Part shown: positions 1 to 6,803 of the stretch, piece by piece | Position numbering within the stretch: the stretch's first letter is position 1 | Layout of the letters: each line of letters begins with the position of its first letter | Source: SAR116 cluster bacterium | GTDB taxonomy: Bacteria; Pseudomonadota; Alphaproteobacteria; Puniceispirillales; UBA1172 | Length of the DNA stretch: 11,953 nucleotides | Reading direction: 5' to 3' | NCBI GenBank assembly: GCA_002691725.1 | Contig: NZIT01000093.1 | Location: 1-11,953, forward strand | Made by a program: the position numbers and the translations under genes | The notes under the pieces: model-generated | Database searches by the model: none | What the model was told of the DNA's origin: nothing | What the model saw: the letters and a program-made list of their open reading frames with translations, nothing else

Positions 1-479
1 TAACGGCCGGGCAGAATTGAGCCGCCATACATAAACACTGATGGCACGTTTAATCTAGCCATAGACATCATCACCCCAGGGAGTGATTTATCACATCCAG
101 CAAGGCCAATAATCGCGTCATAACAATGCCCGCGGACGGTAAGTTCAATAGAGTCGGCGATAACTTCACGGCTAACGAGGGATGATTTCATACCCTGATG
201 CCCCATCGCAATACCATCCGTGACGGTAATGGTAGTGAACTCTCGCGGGGTTCCTGCATGATCAGCAACACCTTTTTTGGCGGCTTGCGCTTGCCTGCTC
301 AGGGCAATATTACAAGGTGCGGCTTCATTCCATGTCGAAACGACACCAACCAGCGGCTGATTAATCTCCTCCTCGGTCATGCCCATCGCATAATAATATG
401 ATCGATGTGGCGCTCGTTCTGGCCCTACGCTGACATAGCGGCTGGGCAGTCTTGATTTATCCCATGACTGAGATGACAT
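1..479 (-). CDS. ilvD: Dihydroxy-acid dehydratase, N-terminal part (cut by window edge)
   Basis: IlvD converts 2,3-dihydroxy-3-methylbutanoate and 2,3-dihydroxy-3-methylpentanoate to the 2-oxo acids leading to valine, leucine and isoleucine in the cytoplasm. I translated this stretch by hand: 159 codons are present and the C-terminal two thirds lie outside the window. Family motifs are clear: RAPHRSYYYAMG (residues 22-33), WNEAAPCN (50-57), TVTDGIAMGHQGMKSSLVSRE (85-105) and GLAGCDKSLPG (125-135). C56 and C129 are two of the cysteines expected to hold the Fe-S cluster. D88 and K131 sit where metal-binding residues are known in the family. The sequence resembles the RAPHR/WNEAAPCN branch seen in alphaproteobacteria rather than the E. 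coli branch. The ATG at 479-477 has a strong ribosome site and lies 13 bp after the valS stop, suggesting cotranscription with valS. No internal stop is seen. Confidence 0.96.
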   Translation of the reverse strand, partial: MSSQSWDKSRLPSRYVSVGPERAPHRSYYYAMGMTEEEINQPLVGVVSTWNEAAPCNIALSRQAQAAKKGVADHAGTPREFTTITVTDGIAMGHQGMKSSLVSREVIADSIELTVRGHCYDAIIGLAGCDKSLPGVMMSMARLNVPSVFMYGGSILPGR

Positions 480-486
480 GATTGAT

Positions 487-491
487 CTCCT
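487..491 (-). promoter_or_regulatory. Ribosome binding site of ilvD
   Basis: The minus strand reads AGGAG here, seven bases before the ATG at 479-477. It lies in the 13-bp gap after the valS TAA stop (495-493). This fixes the ilvD start and makes coupled translation with valS plausible. Confidence 0.8.
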
Positions 492-492
492 C

Positions 493-3150
493 TTATTGCA
501 ATCGCTTTATAGCCGTATCTAATTTGTCGCGCCGTTCTAACTCGGCGTCAAGTCTGCGTTTATTTTCTTCAATGACTTCTACTGGTGCTTTGCTCACAAA
601 ACCGAGATTATTGAGCTTTGATTCAAGCTTTTTTGCTTCTGCTTCGGTGGCTTTGAGCGCATCAGAAAGTCGTTTTCTTTCCACATCAAAATCGAGAACG
701 CCAGCCAGCGGAATGGCAATCTCAATGCCGCTTACCACCGCTTGCGCAGATTGCGAAGGCATATCGCCTTCAATGCGAATATCATTAAGCCGCGCCAGCC
801 GCAAAATAGCCTCACGGTGATCATTGATCCAATCATGATTGAGCGTTTTGCTATCCAATATGACTAAGTCAGGCTTGGCGGCGGCTGGAACATTCATCTC
901 ATTACGGAGCGAGCGGATCGTTGAAATAATCGCAAAGATGAAGCCAATTCTTTTCCCTGCATTCGCATAATCATCCGCTTCGTGTTCTGGCTTACGTTCA
1001 GGCCAAGAAGAAGAAATAAGCATCTCATCAGCATCAAAAATCTCTGTCCATAGCTCCTCTGTGATGAACGGCATGATGGGATGAAGCATGGTGATCGCAT
1101 CTGCCATGACGGTTGCCGCGACTCGTGTATATTCATTATTAGACGGGTCATTGGCATCGCCAGAAGCCCCTAAAACAGGTTTTATCCATTCCAGATACCA
1201 ATCACAGAAGGAATGCCAGATGAAATGATAGATGGCATCAGCCGCATCATTAAACCGATACTCAGCAATCGCAGTTTTCATCGTCTCACTTGTCCGATTA
1301 AGCTCATATAAAATCCATTGATTAATCGGGTCAGTAATGACAACGCCCGCTAATCCAGGTTTGCCCGTTGCCTTGTTCATTTCAAGGAAGCGGCAAGCAT
1401 TCCAGATTTTTGTAGCAAAATTGCGATATCCTTCAATCCGGCTTTCTGCCAGTTTGATATCCCTGCCCTGTGCCGCTAATGCGGTTAGCGTAAAGCGTAA
1501 GGCATCAGCCCCATATTTCTCGGATAAATCCAACGGGTCCATGACGTTGCCCTTGGATTTAGACATTTTCTGGCCTTTTTCATCACGCACAAGCGCATGG
1601 ATATAAATATCACGGAAAGGCACTTCGCCATCCATGAAATGCATGCTCATCATCATCATACGCGCGACCCAGAAAAAGATGATATCAAAACCGGTTACTA
1701 AAACATCACCCGGATAATAACGCTTGAGGTGCTCGGTTTCTTCTGGCCAGCCAAGCGTTGAAAATGGCCATAAACCACTTGAAAACCATGTATCCAAGAC
1801 ATCATCATCTTGTCTTAAATCTACATCCTTGCCATAATGCTGTATCGCTACTACTCTGGCTGCCGCCTCATCCATGGCGACAAAAGGCGTATTATCAGGG
1901 CCATACCATGCCGGGATTCGATGCCCCCACCATAGCTGACGCGAAACACACCACGGCTGAATATTCCGCATCCATTCAAAATATGTTTTCTCCCAGCGTT
2001 TGGGAACAAACCGAGTGCGGCCGTCTTCAACCGCTTTAATCGCTGGCTCAGCAAGGGTTTTGGCATCAACATACCACTGATCCATCAGCCAAGGTTCTAG
2101 CGGAACACCTGATCGGTCACCATGCGGAACACTATGCGTAGTCGGCTCAGTCTGTGCCAGTAAATTGTCATCTTCTAGCTGAGCGATGAGTTTTTTTCTG
2201 GCGTCAAACCTGTCCATACCCTGATAGGTTTCAGGGACGACATCATTCATTCGGCCATCGGCATCCATGACATTAATCATTTCTAAATTATGGCGCCGAC
2301 CAACCTCAAAGTCGTTGAAATCATGGGCAGGGGTAATCTTGACCGCACCTGAGCCTTTTTCTATATCGGCATAGTCATCAGCAACGATCGGGATACGCCG
2401 CCCCATCAACGGTAAAATAATATATTTTCCGATCAGGTCTTGATAGCGCGGATCATCAGGATGAACCGCTACTGCTGTGTCACCAAACATGGTTTCAGGC
2501 CGCGTTGTTGCGACAATGAGATGCTTATCGCTATTTTCTACGGGATAGCGAATATGCCAGTAATGGCCGTTCACATCTCGCTGTTCAACCTCAAGGTCTG
2601 AAATAGCGGTTTGTAACTTTGGATCCCAGTTAACCAGCCTCTTATCCCGATAGATGAGGCCTTGTTCATGCATCTGAACAAAAACCAGCCGAACCGCTTT
2701 CGATAATCCCTCATCAAGAGTGAAGCGTTCTCTCGCCCAATCCGGGGACGCGCCAAGCGATTCTAATTGCCGTGAGATTGTCCCACCAGATGTGTCAACC
2801 CATTTCCAGACCTCATCAATAAACTTATCGCGGCCTAAATCACGGCGCTTAACACCTTCAGCATCAAGTTTGCGTTCAACAACCATTTGCGTGGCGATAC
2901 CAGCATGATCAGTACCCGGTTGCCATAAGGCATCACGGCCAATCATGCGATGATAGCGGATGAGAATATCCTGCAACGTAAAGGTGAGCGCATGACCAAT
3001 ATGAAGCGAGCCTGTCACATTAGGTGGCGGCATCATGATCGTATAAGGCAATTTGAGGCTGCTTGGGACACTAGCAAAAGCGTTGCTATCAACCCATGCT
3101 TTATACCACCGCGCTTCAAACTGTTCAGGATTATAGGTTTTTTCTAGCAT
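493..3150 (-). CDS. valS: Valyl-tRNA synthetase
   Basis: ValRS attaches valine to tRNA-Val and hydrolyses mischarged Thr-tRNA-Val. The 885-aa protein is complete and close to usual bacterial length (E. coli 951). Visible domains in order are the class I signature PPPNVTGSLHIGH (41-53, with HIGH at 50-53), the inserted CP1 editing domain with TTRPET (215-220) and AHDFNDFE (275-282), the returning catalytic core with SRQLWWGHRIPAWY (403-416), and the KMSKS loop (528-532, in GQKMSKSKGN). These are followed by a helical anticodon-binding domain (roughly 610-790) and a C-terminal charged coiled coil (about 815-885), the tRNA-binding arm typical of ValRS. The ATG start gives the family N-terminus MLEKTYNP. 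No convincing Shine-Dalgarno precedes it, the upstream bases being AACTTTTGAT. It sits downstream of the popZ-like gene and directly upstream of ilvD, which feeds valine synthesis. Confidence 0.99.
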   Translation of the reverse strand: MLEKTYNPEQFEARWYKAWVDSNAFASVPSSLKLPYTIMMPPPNVTGSLHIGHALTFTLQDILIRYHRMIGRDALWQPGTDHAGIATQMVVERKLDAEGVKRRDLGRDKFIDEVWKWVDTSGGTISRQLESLGASPDWARERFTLDEGLSKAVRLVFVQMHEQGLIYRDKRLVNWDPKLQTAISDLEVEQRDVNGHYWHIRYPVENSDKHLIVATTRPETMFGDTAVAVHPDDPRYQDLIGKYIILPLMGRRIPIVADDYADIEKGSGAVKITPAHDFNDFEVGRRHNLEMINVMDADGRMNDVVPETYQGMDRFDARKKLIAQLEDDNLLAQTEPTTHSVPHGDRSGVPLEPWLMDQWYVDAKTLAEPAIKAVEDGRTRFVPKRWEKTYFEWMRNIQPWCVSRQLWWGHRIPAWYGPDNTPFVAMDEAAARVVAIQHYGKDVDLRQDDDVLDTWFSSGLWPFSTLGWPEETEHLKRYYPGDVLVTGFDIIFFWVARMMMMSMHFMDGEVPFRDIYIHALVRDEKGQKMSKSKGNVMDPLDLSEKYGADALRFTLTALAAQGRDIKLAESRIEGYRNFATKIWNACRFLEMNKATGKPGLAGVVITDPINQWILYELNRTSETMKTAIAEYRFNDAADAIYHFIWHSFCDWYLEWIKPVLGASGDANDPSNNEYTRVAATVMADAITMLHPIMPFITEELWTEIFDADEMLISSSWPERKPEHEADDYANAGKRIGFIFAIISTIRSLRNEMNVPAAAKPDLVILDSKTLNHDWINDHREAILRLARLNDIRIEGDMPSQSAQAVVSGIEIAIPLAGVLDFDVERKRLSDALKATEAEAKKLESKLNNLGFVSKAPVEVIEENKRRLDAELERRDKLDTAIKRLQ

Positions 3151-3183
3151 ATCAAAAGTTGAATTAATGGTTTCACAAACTGC

Positions 3184-3212
3184 TTTTTAGACATTTACGC
3201 AAGATATCACAA
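3184..3212 (-). promoter_or_regulatory. Possible weak valS promoter
   Basis: On the minus strand TTGTGA (3212-3207) is followed after exactly 17 bases by TAAAAA (3189-3184). Each box matches four of six consensus positions. It lies in the 158-bp gap between the popZ-like stop and the valS start and would give a leader of about 27 nt. The match is weak and could be chance in AT-rich DNA. No terminator hairpin with a U-run is seen in this gap, so readthrough from popZ is equally possible. Confidence 0.25.
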
Positions 3213-3308
3213 GTCTTATGACTAAAGAGAATGCGATCAGGCTTATCCTTGCCAGTTATTTTGCCATCACCTTTATGAAAAAAGCGTTGGCGGGATGATA
3301 GATGAGGC

Positions 3309-3794
3309 CTATTTATCGGCCTCATTATCGGGGGTGGATTCATCTTCAGATAATTGGCTCGATGACATTTGGCTCGCTATGGTCTCCGAAAACACCGTCG
3401 GTAGCCGATTTCGGATCCAATCTTCTAACTCTGTGATGATCACCGCTTCGATAGATGATCGGATATTATCGTTAATTGTACCCGATACATCATTGCTGTT
3501 AGCGGTTTTTGATGCCGAAGCCGTCTCAATAAGCTTAGTCACCTCTTGCAGAATTAAAACGGCCTTATCTTCCGGGATGGATGATAGTTTTGCCTCTAGT
3601 TCATGAAAAACAGATTTGAGCGATGAATTAGCTGTTTGGCCTTCTGCAATCACTTGCTTTAATTCCAGATTAGACGCCGCGTCATCTGGTTTAGCCTTCT
3701 CTTTATTCTGGTCTTTGGTCCGATCTTTATTCTGGTCTTTAGCCCGATTTTTAGTCTGGTCTTTGGTCCGATCTTTATTCGGGCGGTTTGTCAT
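3309..3794 (-). CDS. popZ: PopZ-like DUF2497 family protein (probable polar organizing protein)
   Basis: PopZ in Caulobacter self-assembles into a polar matrix that anchors the chromosome centromere through ParB and recruits cell-cycle regulators. This 161-aa protein has three parts: a hydrophilic N-terminus with a lysine-rich tetrapeptide repeat (7-34), a helical segment (about 42-92) and a C-terminal helical core (about 108-143). The core, including TELEDWIRNRLPTVFSETIA (121-140), fits the DUF2497/PopZ oligomerization pattern of a tryptophan-containing amphipathic helix, an N/R-LP turn and a second helix. The acidic tail (149-161) is unlike the usual short basic ending. Its place between a TolC-family gene and valS matches, from memory, Caulobacter and other alphaproteobacteria, and strengthens the call. 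The ATG at 3794 follows AGGA by seven bases and lies three bases after the tolC stop. Assignment rests on a short core plus synteny. Polar function is inferred, and the proline/acidic linker of Caulobacter PopZ is absent. Confidence 0.72.
   Translation of the reverse strand: MTNRPNKDRTKDQTKNRAKDQNKDRTKDQNKEKAKPDDAASNLELKQVIAEGQTANSSLKSVFHELEAKLSSIPEDKAVLILQEVTKLIETASASKTANSNDVSGTINDNIRSSIEAVIITELEDWIRNRLPTVFSETIASQMSSSQLSEDESTPDNEADK
3693..3776 (-). repeat. 12-bp-unit tandem repeat coding for K-D-R/Q-T/N tetrapeptides
   Basis: Seven consecutive four-residue units are encoded: KDRT, KDQT, KNRA, KDQN, KDRT, KDQN, KEKA. At the DNA level two alternating 12-bp units form a 24-bp higher period, with the plus-strand phrases 'ctggtcttt' and 'cgatcttta' or close variants recurring. 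The repeat stays in frame and lies within the N-terminal part of the popZ-like gene. It is a likely site of copy-number variation by slippage. The peptide is strongly charged and probably disordered or a single charged helix. Confidence 0.9.
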
Positions 3795-3797
3795 GGC

Positions 3798-5156
3798 TTA
3801 GTCCTGATAAATAACTTGTGATGGGAAGCCGCCAAAAGGCACATCATAACGCGGCAGTTCATCAACAGCAATAAAAGTCGGAACAAGCTCAAAGGCTTCG
3901 GCATTTAATTGCCCCATATGTGAGAGCAAATTATATCCAGACAACACATAGTTGCCTCTGGTGCTGATTAAGCTAAGCTCTGCATTGACCACATCTTGCT
4001 CCGCATCAAGCAAATCCAACAATGTTTTCAAGCCAAACTCAACCTCTTTCCTAACGCCATCACGGAAAAGGCTGGCGGCATCACGTTCCGCCTGATTAGC
4101 GTTGATCAAGCTTTTGTCCGCAATGAATTGCCGATACGCATTTTCAGCATTGAGCCGAGTCACCAGTTCAGAATCTGTCAGTCTCAGCATCATGGATTTA
4201 TGATCTGCTACCAATGCACGAGATTTGGCACGCGACGTATTTGTTGCATATAAAGGCGTCGTCAAAGTGATAGCGGCTGAAATAGAATCAATATTTGATG
4301 CCGCCACATTTGAATTGGTTGTTGAACCTGTAACGCTGAAAACAATCTGCGGTCTGATCTGGGTGACAAGCGTATCAATACCAAAGCGCGTTAACCGTTC
4401 ATTGACTTTAACCTGCTGATGCCCGGGGTGATTATCAAGGGCTAAATCACCAGCTAAACCAGCGCTAGTCGGCTGATTTGTAATTACTTCGGGTAAGGTT
4501 AACTGGCTTGGGATTTGACCAAAAAAACGGCGATATGTTGCGCTTGCTATATTGAGCTGGGTTTCAGCAGAAATCAGTGACGCTTCTGCTCTGGCAAGCC
4601 GCGATTGCGTTAAGGCTAATTGCGTTGGAGTTGTATCACCAAGCTGAACTCTTAACTCACTGGCAGAAACTTGCTGCTTTAGCCGTTCAACATTGGTTTG
4701 CTCGACTTGCAGGCGTTGCCGCGCCGTCACTAAGTTTACATGCGCGGTTAACGCATTAATCAGAACATTCTGTTCAACCACGCGATAAGACAAGATCGCA
4801 TTGTCTAATTTCAATCTGGCGGTATTTAGATCAACCTTCGCCTCACCCCCATCATAAATCGGTTTCGTGACAGTAAGGCTGAGGTTTTCATTTTCAGTAC
4901 CTATGCTGGAGGCGCCATTAATGGCGCGCTCGCCGCGATTAATATTAGAGCTTAACGTTGTTGATAAATCCATGCTGGAGCCAGCAATAATAAGTTCCTC
5001 TCGCACTGATTTTATGGTTTCAATTTCAGCTTGCAACAGCTCACTTTTGATCAAAGCCTGTTGCAGATATGTCTGTATAGGATTGGTTTCATTATCTGCA
5101 TAGGCTAATGAAACTGCCCCGATAAGACCAAAAGCCATAAGAATGCGTGCAAACAT
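3798..5156 (-). CDS. tolC: TolC-family outer-membrane efflux/secretion channel protein
   Basis: TolC-type proteins form trimeric channels through the outer membrane and periplasm, working with an inner-membrane ABC or RND pump and an adaptor for type I secretion or drug efflux. The 452-aa protein has a signal peptide (1-20, cleavage probably after AYA). It then shows two homologous halves of long helices and beta strands. The first half contains TVTKPIYDGG (95-104), a strand entering the membrane barrel, and RVQLGDTTPTQLALTQSRLA (169-188). The second contains ITLTTPLYATN (296-306) and LLDLLDAEQDVVNAE (379-393), the signature of the family's C-terminal helix. Length and architecture fit the type I secretion TolC group. 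It starts 21 bp after the pcm-like stop and ends 3 bp before the popZ-like start, so it is probably in one operon with both. No pump or adaptor gene is in the window, so the partner and substrate are unknown. Confidence 0.93.
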   Translation of the reverse strand: MFARILMAFGLIGAVSLAYADNETNPIQTYLQQALIKSELLQAEIETIKSVREELIIAGSSMDLSTTLSSNINRGERAINGASSIGTENENLSLTVTKPIYDGGEAKVDLNTARLKLDNAILSYRVVEQNVLINALTAHVNLVTARQRLQVEQTNVERLKQQVSASELRVQLGDTTPTQLALTQSRLARAEASLISAETQLNIASATYRRFFGQIPSQLTLPEVITNQPTSAGLAGDLALDNHPGHQQVKVNERLTRFGIDTLVTQIRPQIVFSVTGSTTNSNVAASNIDSISAAITLTTPLYATNTSRAKSRALVADHKSMMLRLTDSELVTRLNAENAYRQFIADKSLINANQAERDAASLFRDGVRKEVEFGLKTLLDLLDAEQDVVNAELSLISTRGNYVLSGYNLLSHMGQLNAEAFELVPTFIAVDELPRYDVPFGGFPSQVIYQD

Positions 5157-5177
5157 AAATATTCCCGGAAATTTGGG

Positions 5178-5837
5178 TTAAAATTGAAATTCAGCTTTTT
5201 TTGAAAACTCATCTAAAATTGGTGTCTGGGCATCAAATAAATACTGTTTTGAAAACCCGCTTTTACCTCTCTGAAACAGAACGGCTTTACCAGGGGCAGA
5301 ATGATGCTCCCGAATAACAGTCGCAAGGCGACCCTTATCCGATAATTGCTCAAGGATAATCTCAGGCACTTCGGCGACCGCGCCCTCTATCATGATCGCA
5401 TCATAAGGGGCTTCGCTAGCAAAACCAAGATTATGATCACTATGAAGTATCACACTATTATCAACAGATAATTTGATCAGATTTTGTTGTGCCACATGAG
5501 CAAGACTTTCATCCACTTCAATGCCAACAACAGACTGCCCTAATGATGATAAAACCGCCGTGCTATATCCGCATCCTGCCGCAATATCCAGAATAGTATC
5601 ATCGGCTTTAATTGCTAATGCCTGCATCAATCTGGCCAGAACCATCGGCTCAAGCATGAACCGACCTGATCCAAGAACAAGGTCTTCATCAATATAAGCC
5701 AAGCCTTTAAGCTCCGGGCTAACAAATTCCTCACGCGGCATTTTCTCAAACGCCATAATGACACGATCATCGGTAACTTTGTTCACACGGAGTTGGGATT
5801 CAACCATATTTCGCCGACGACTAGCATAAACAGACAT
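5178..5837 (-). CDS. pcm: Protein-L-isoaspartate O-methyltransferase family protein (divergent)
   Basis: The family transfers methyl from AdoMet to isoaspartyl residues of damaged proteins. From the chosen start the protein is 219 aa. Family features are the N-terminal NMVESQLR...VTDDRVIMAFEKMPREEFV (10-39), AYIDEDL (47-53), the AdoMet-binding motif I ILDIAAGCGYSTAVL (82-96), the acidic residue ending the second strand (E107 in VVGIEVD) and PYDAIMIEGAVAEVPE (144-159). The canonical loop (G-T-I-S-Q-P), which carries the catalytic serine, is replaced by SGRFMLEP (57-64). That makes true repair activity doubtful, although this variant is, as I recall, shared by alphaproteobacterial homologues upstream of tolC. 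The frame is open to a TTG at 5891, but the ATG at 5837 is preferred: GGTGGAG lies nine bases upstream, it gives the normal length, and a -10-like TATTAT falls inside the extension. It is the first gene of the pcm-tolC-popZ run. Confidence 0.85.
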   Translation of the reverse strand: MSVYASRRRNMVESQLRVNKVTDDRVIMAFEKMPREEFVSPELKGLAYIDEDLVLGSGRFMLEPMVLARLMQALAIKADDTILDIAAGCGYSTAVLSSLGQSVVGIEVDESLAHVAQQNLIKLSVDNSVILHSDHNLGFASEAPYDAIMIEGAVAEVPEIILEQLSDKGRLATVIREHHSAPGKAVLFQRGKSGFSKQYLFDAQTPILDEFSKKAEFQF

Positions 5838-5880
5838 ATAAAGGGACTCCACCTTCCGGGTTCCTGATAAAAGAAATGCT

Positions 5881-5909
5881 ATAATACCCAATTGTAAGCG
5901 AAATGACTA
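5881..5909 (-). promoter_or_regulatory. Possible promoter of the pcm-tolC-popZ operon
   Basis: On the minus strand TAGTCA (5909-5904) and TATTAT (5886-5881) are separated by 17 bases, matching the sigma-70 boxes at four and five of six positions. Transcription would begin around 5874 and leave a leader of about 37 nt before the ATG at 5837. This supports the ATG over the upstream TTG at 5891. The -35 match is weak. Confidence 0.38.
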
Positions 5910-5997
5910 GAATATAAAAAGTTGAGATCAATTAATATTTCTTCAGCTAATAGCATATTAAACACGACTACACTGATCATGAATGTTGCAGGATTAG

Positions 5998-6026
5998 TTG
6001 ACGTTAGTTAACAGTTGCGCTATTCA
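5998..6026 (+). promoter_or_regulatory. Promoter of tRNA-Cys
   Basis: TTGACG (5998-6003) and TATTCA (6021-6026) are separated by exactly 17 bases, matching the sigma-70 consensus at five and four of six positions. Transcription would start near 6033, about ten bases before the mature tRNA 5' end, which is typical spacing for a bacterial tRNA gene. Confidence 0.6.
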
Positions 6027-6043
6027 AGTCATGCTTGCATGAT

Positions 6044-6117
6044 GGCCCGGTGGCAGAGTGGTGATGCAGCGGCCTGCAAAGCCGTGTACACCGGTTCGAT
6101 TCCGGTCTGGGCCTCCA
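6044..6117 (+). tRNA. tRNA-Cys (anticodon GCA)
   Basis: A full cloverleaf can be folded over 74 nt including an encoded CCA (6115-6117). The acceptor stem pairs GGCCCGG (6044-6050) with CTGGGCC (6107-6113), with one G-U pair. The anticodon loop CTGCAAA (6074-6080) has a five-pair stem (6069-6073 with 6081-6085) and anticodon GCA at 6076-6078. The T arm pairs ACCGG (6090-6094) with CCGGT (6102-6106) around a TTCGATT loop. The discriminator base is U (6114), the identity base expected for cysteine tRNA. A sigma-70-like promoter lies just upstream. Confidence 0.97.
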
Positions 6118-6163
6118 CCCCCTGAAAGCACATATTAGTTTTTGACAAGTAATTCAGGGCATT

Positions 6164-6775
6164 ATGATTAGATATTTATATATATTCTTAGCTTTTATTA
6201 GCCTTGGCCTCGCGCCTTTAACAGCTTCCCCAGAGCAATTAGGGCAAATAGAGCAAATAGGGCAATCAGACCAGTTCAACGCTCAACACACTGCATTTTC
6301 TGTTGCCATAGATCAGATAGATGCCAATGTTGTCTTTATGCGGCATGCCCTCGCCCCTGGATATGGTGATCCTGATCATTTTGATATTGATCAATGCGCC
6401 ACCCAGCGAAATCTCAATGCTACTGGCCGCCAGCAGGCGCAAGATATCGGCCTATATATCAAATCCCAAGGGGTTAGGTTTGATGCCATTTTATCGAGCC
6501 AGTGGTGCCGCTGTGTCGATACCGCCATTGCGTTGGATTTAGGTGAGTGGCAGCGCTTTGCTGGTCTTAATTCCTTTTTCCAAGATCATGTTGATAGAAA
6601 AGAAACGCTGGCCTTGCTGTCTGATCGGTTAGAGACGATTGCAGATGATGAGCTTATTTTGATGGTCACACATCAGGTGGTTATCTCTGCCGTGACGAGA
6701 TATTCAACGCCGAGTGGCGGGTTGGTGCTTTATAATTCAAGGACAGGCAAGGCCAAGCCTTTATCCATCCCCTAG
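6164..6775 (+). CDS. Exported histidine phosphatase family protein
   Basis: The 203-aa protein belongs to the phosphoglycerate-mutase-like histidine phosphatase superfamily, which hydrolyses phosphoester bonds through a phosphohistidine intermediate. The first 22 residues look like a signal peptide with a hydrophobic core (YLYIFLAFISLGLAPLTA), so the enzyme probably acts in the periplasm. The N-terminal signature is VVFMRHALAPGYGDP (56-70), with R60 and catalytic H61. RNLNATGRQQAQ (82-93) is the usual 'L-t-x-x-G-r-x-q-A' segment, R116 in SSQWCRCVDTA is the next phosphate-binding arginine, and MVTHQVVISAVT (167-178) carries the second histidine H170. A short QLGQIEQIGQ run (25-34) separates signal and domain. 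The start is supported by AGGG four bases before the ATG. The substrate is unknown. It follows tRNA-Cys by 46 bp and converges on the MttB-like gene 28 bp away, so it is probably monocistronic or read with the tRNA. Confidence 0.88.
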   Translation: MIRYLYIFLAFISLGLAPLTASPEQLGQIEQIGQSDQFNAQHTAFSVAIDQIDANVVFMRHALAPGYGDPDHFDIDQCATQRNLNATGRQQAQDIGLYIKSQGVRFDAILSSQWCRCVDTAIALDLGEWQRFAGLNSFFQDHVDRKETLALLSDRLETIADDELILMVTHQVVISAVTRYSTPSGGLVLYNSRTGKAKPLSIP

Positions 6776-6777
6776 TG

Positions 6778-6793
6778 AGATCAGCATTGATCT
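6778..6793. terminator. Small hairpin between convergent genes, possible weak terminator
   Basis: AGATCA (6778-6783) and TGATCT (6788-6793) form a perfect six-pair stem with a GCAT loop in the 28-bp gap between the two convergent stop codons. There is no run of U after the stem on either strand and the stem is AT-rich, so intrinsic termination here would be weak. The position between convergent genes is the main argument. Confidence 0.28.
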
Positions 6794-6803
6794 AAAATAG
6801 ATG

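Noticed and set aside
3616..3801. A 61-codon plus-strand frame with a repeated hydrophobic pattern (LFWSLVRSL-like), resembling a small membrane protein.
   Set aside because: It is the exact antisense of the lysine-rich repeat in the popZ-like gene. Its hydrophobicity follows from the complement of K/D/R codons, and it has no ribosome site or independent support.
5178..5891. Longer 237-codon start of the methyltransferase gene.
   Set aside because: It begins with TTG without a good ribosome site, adds an 18-residue extension not expected in the family, and overlaps a -10-like element. The ATG at 5837 fits better.
6044..6163. tRNA-Cys 3' end as an integration site for a genomic island.
   Set aside because: No integrase gene and no repeated copy of the tRNA 3' end were found in the window, and the flanking genes look like ordinary chromosomal genes.
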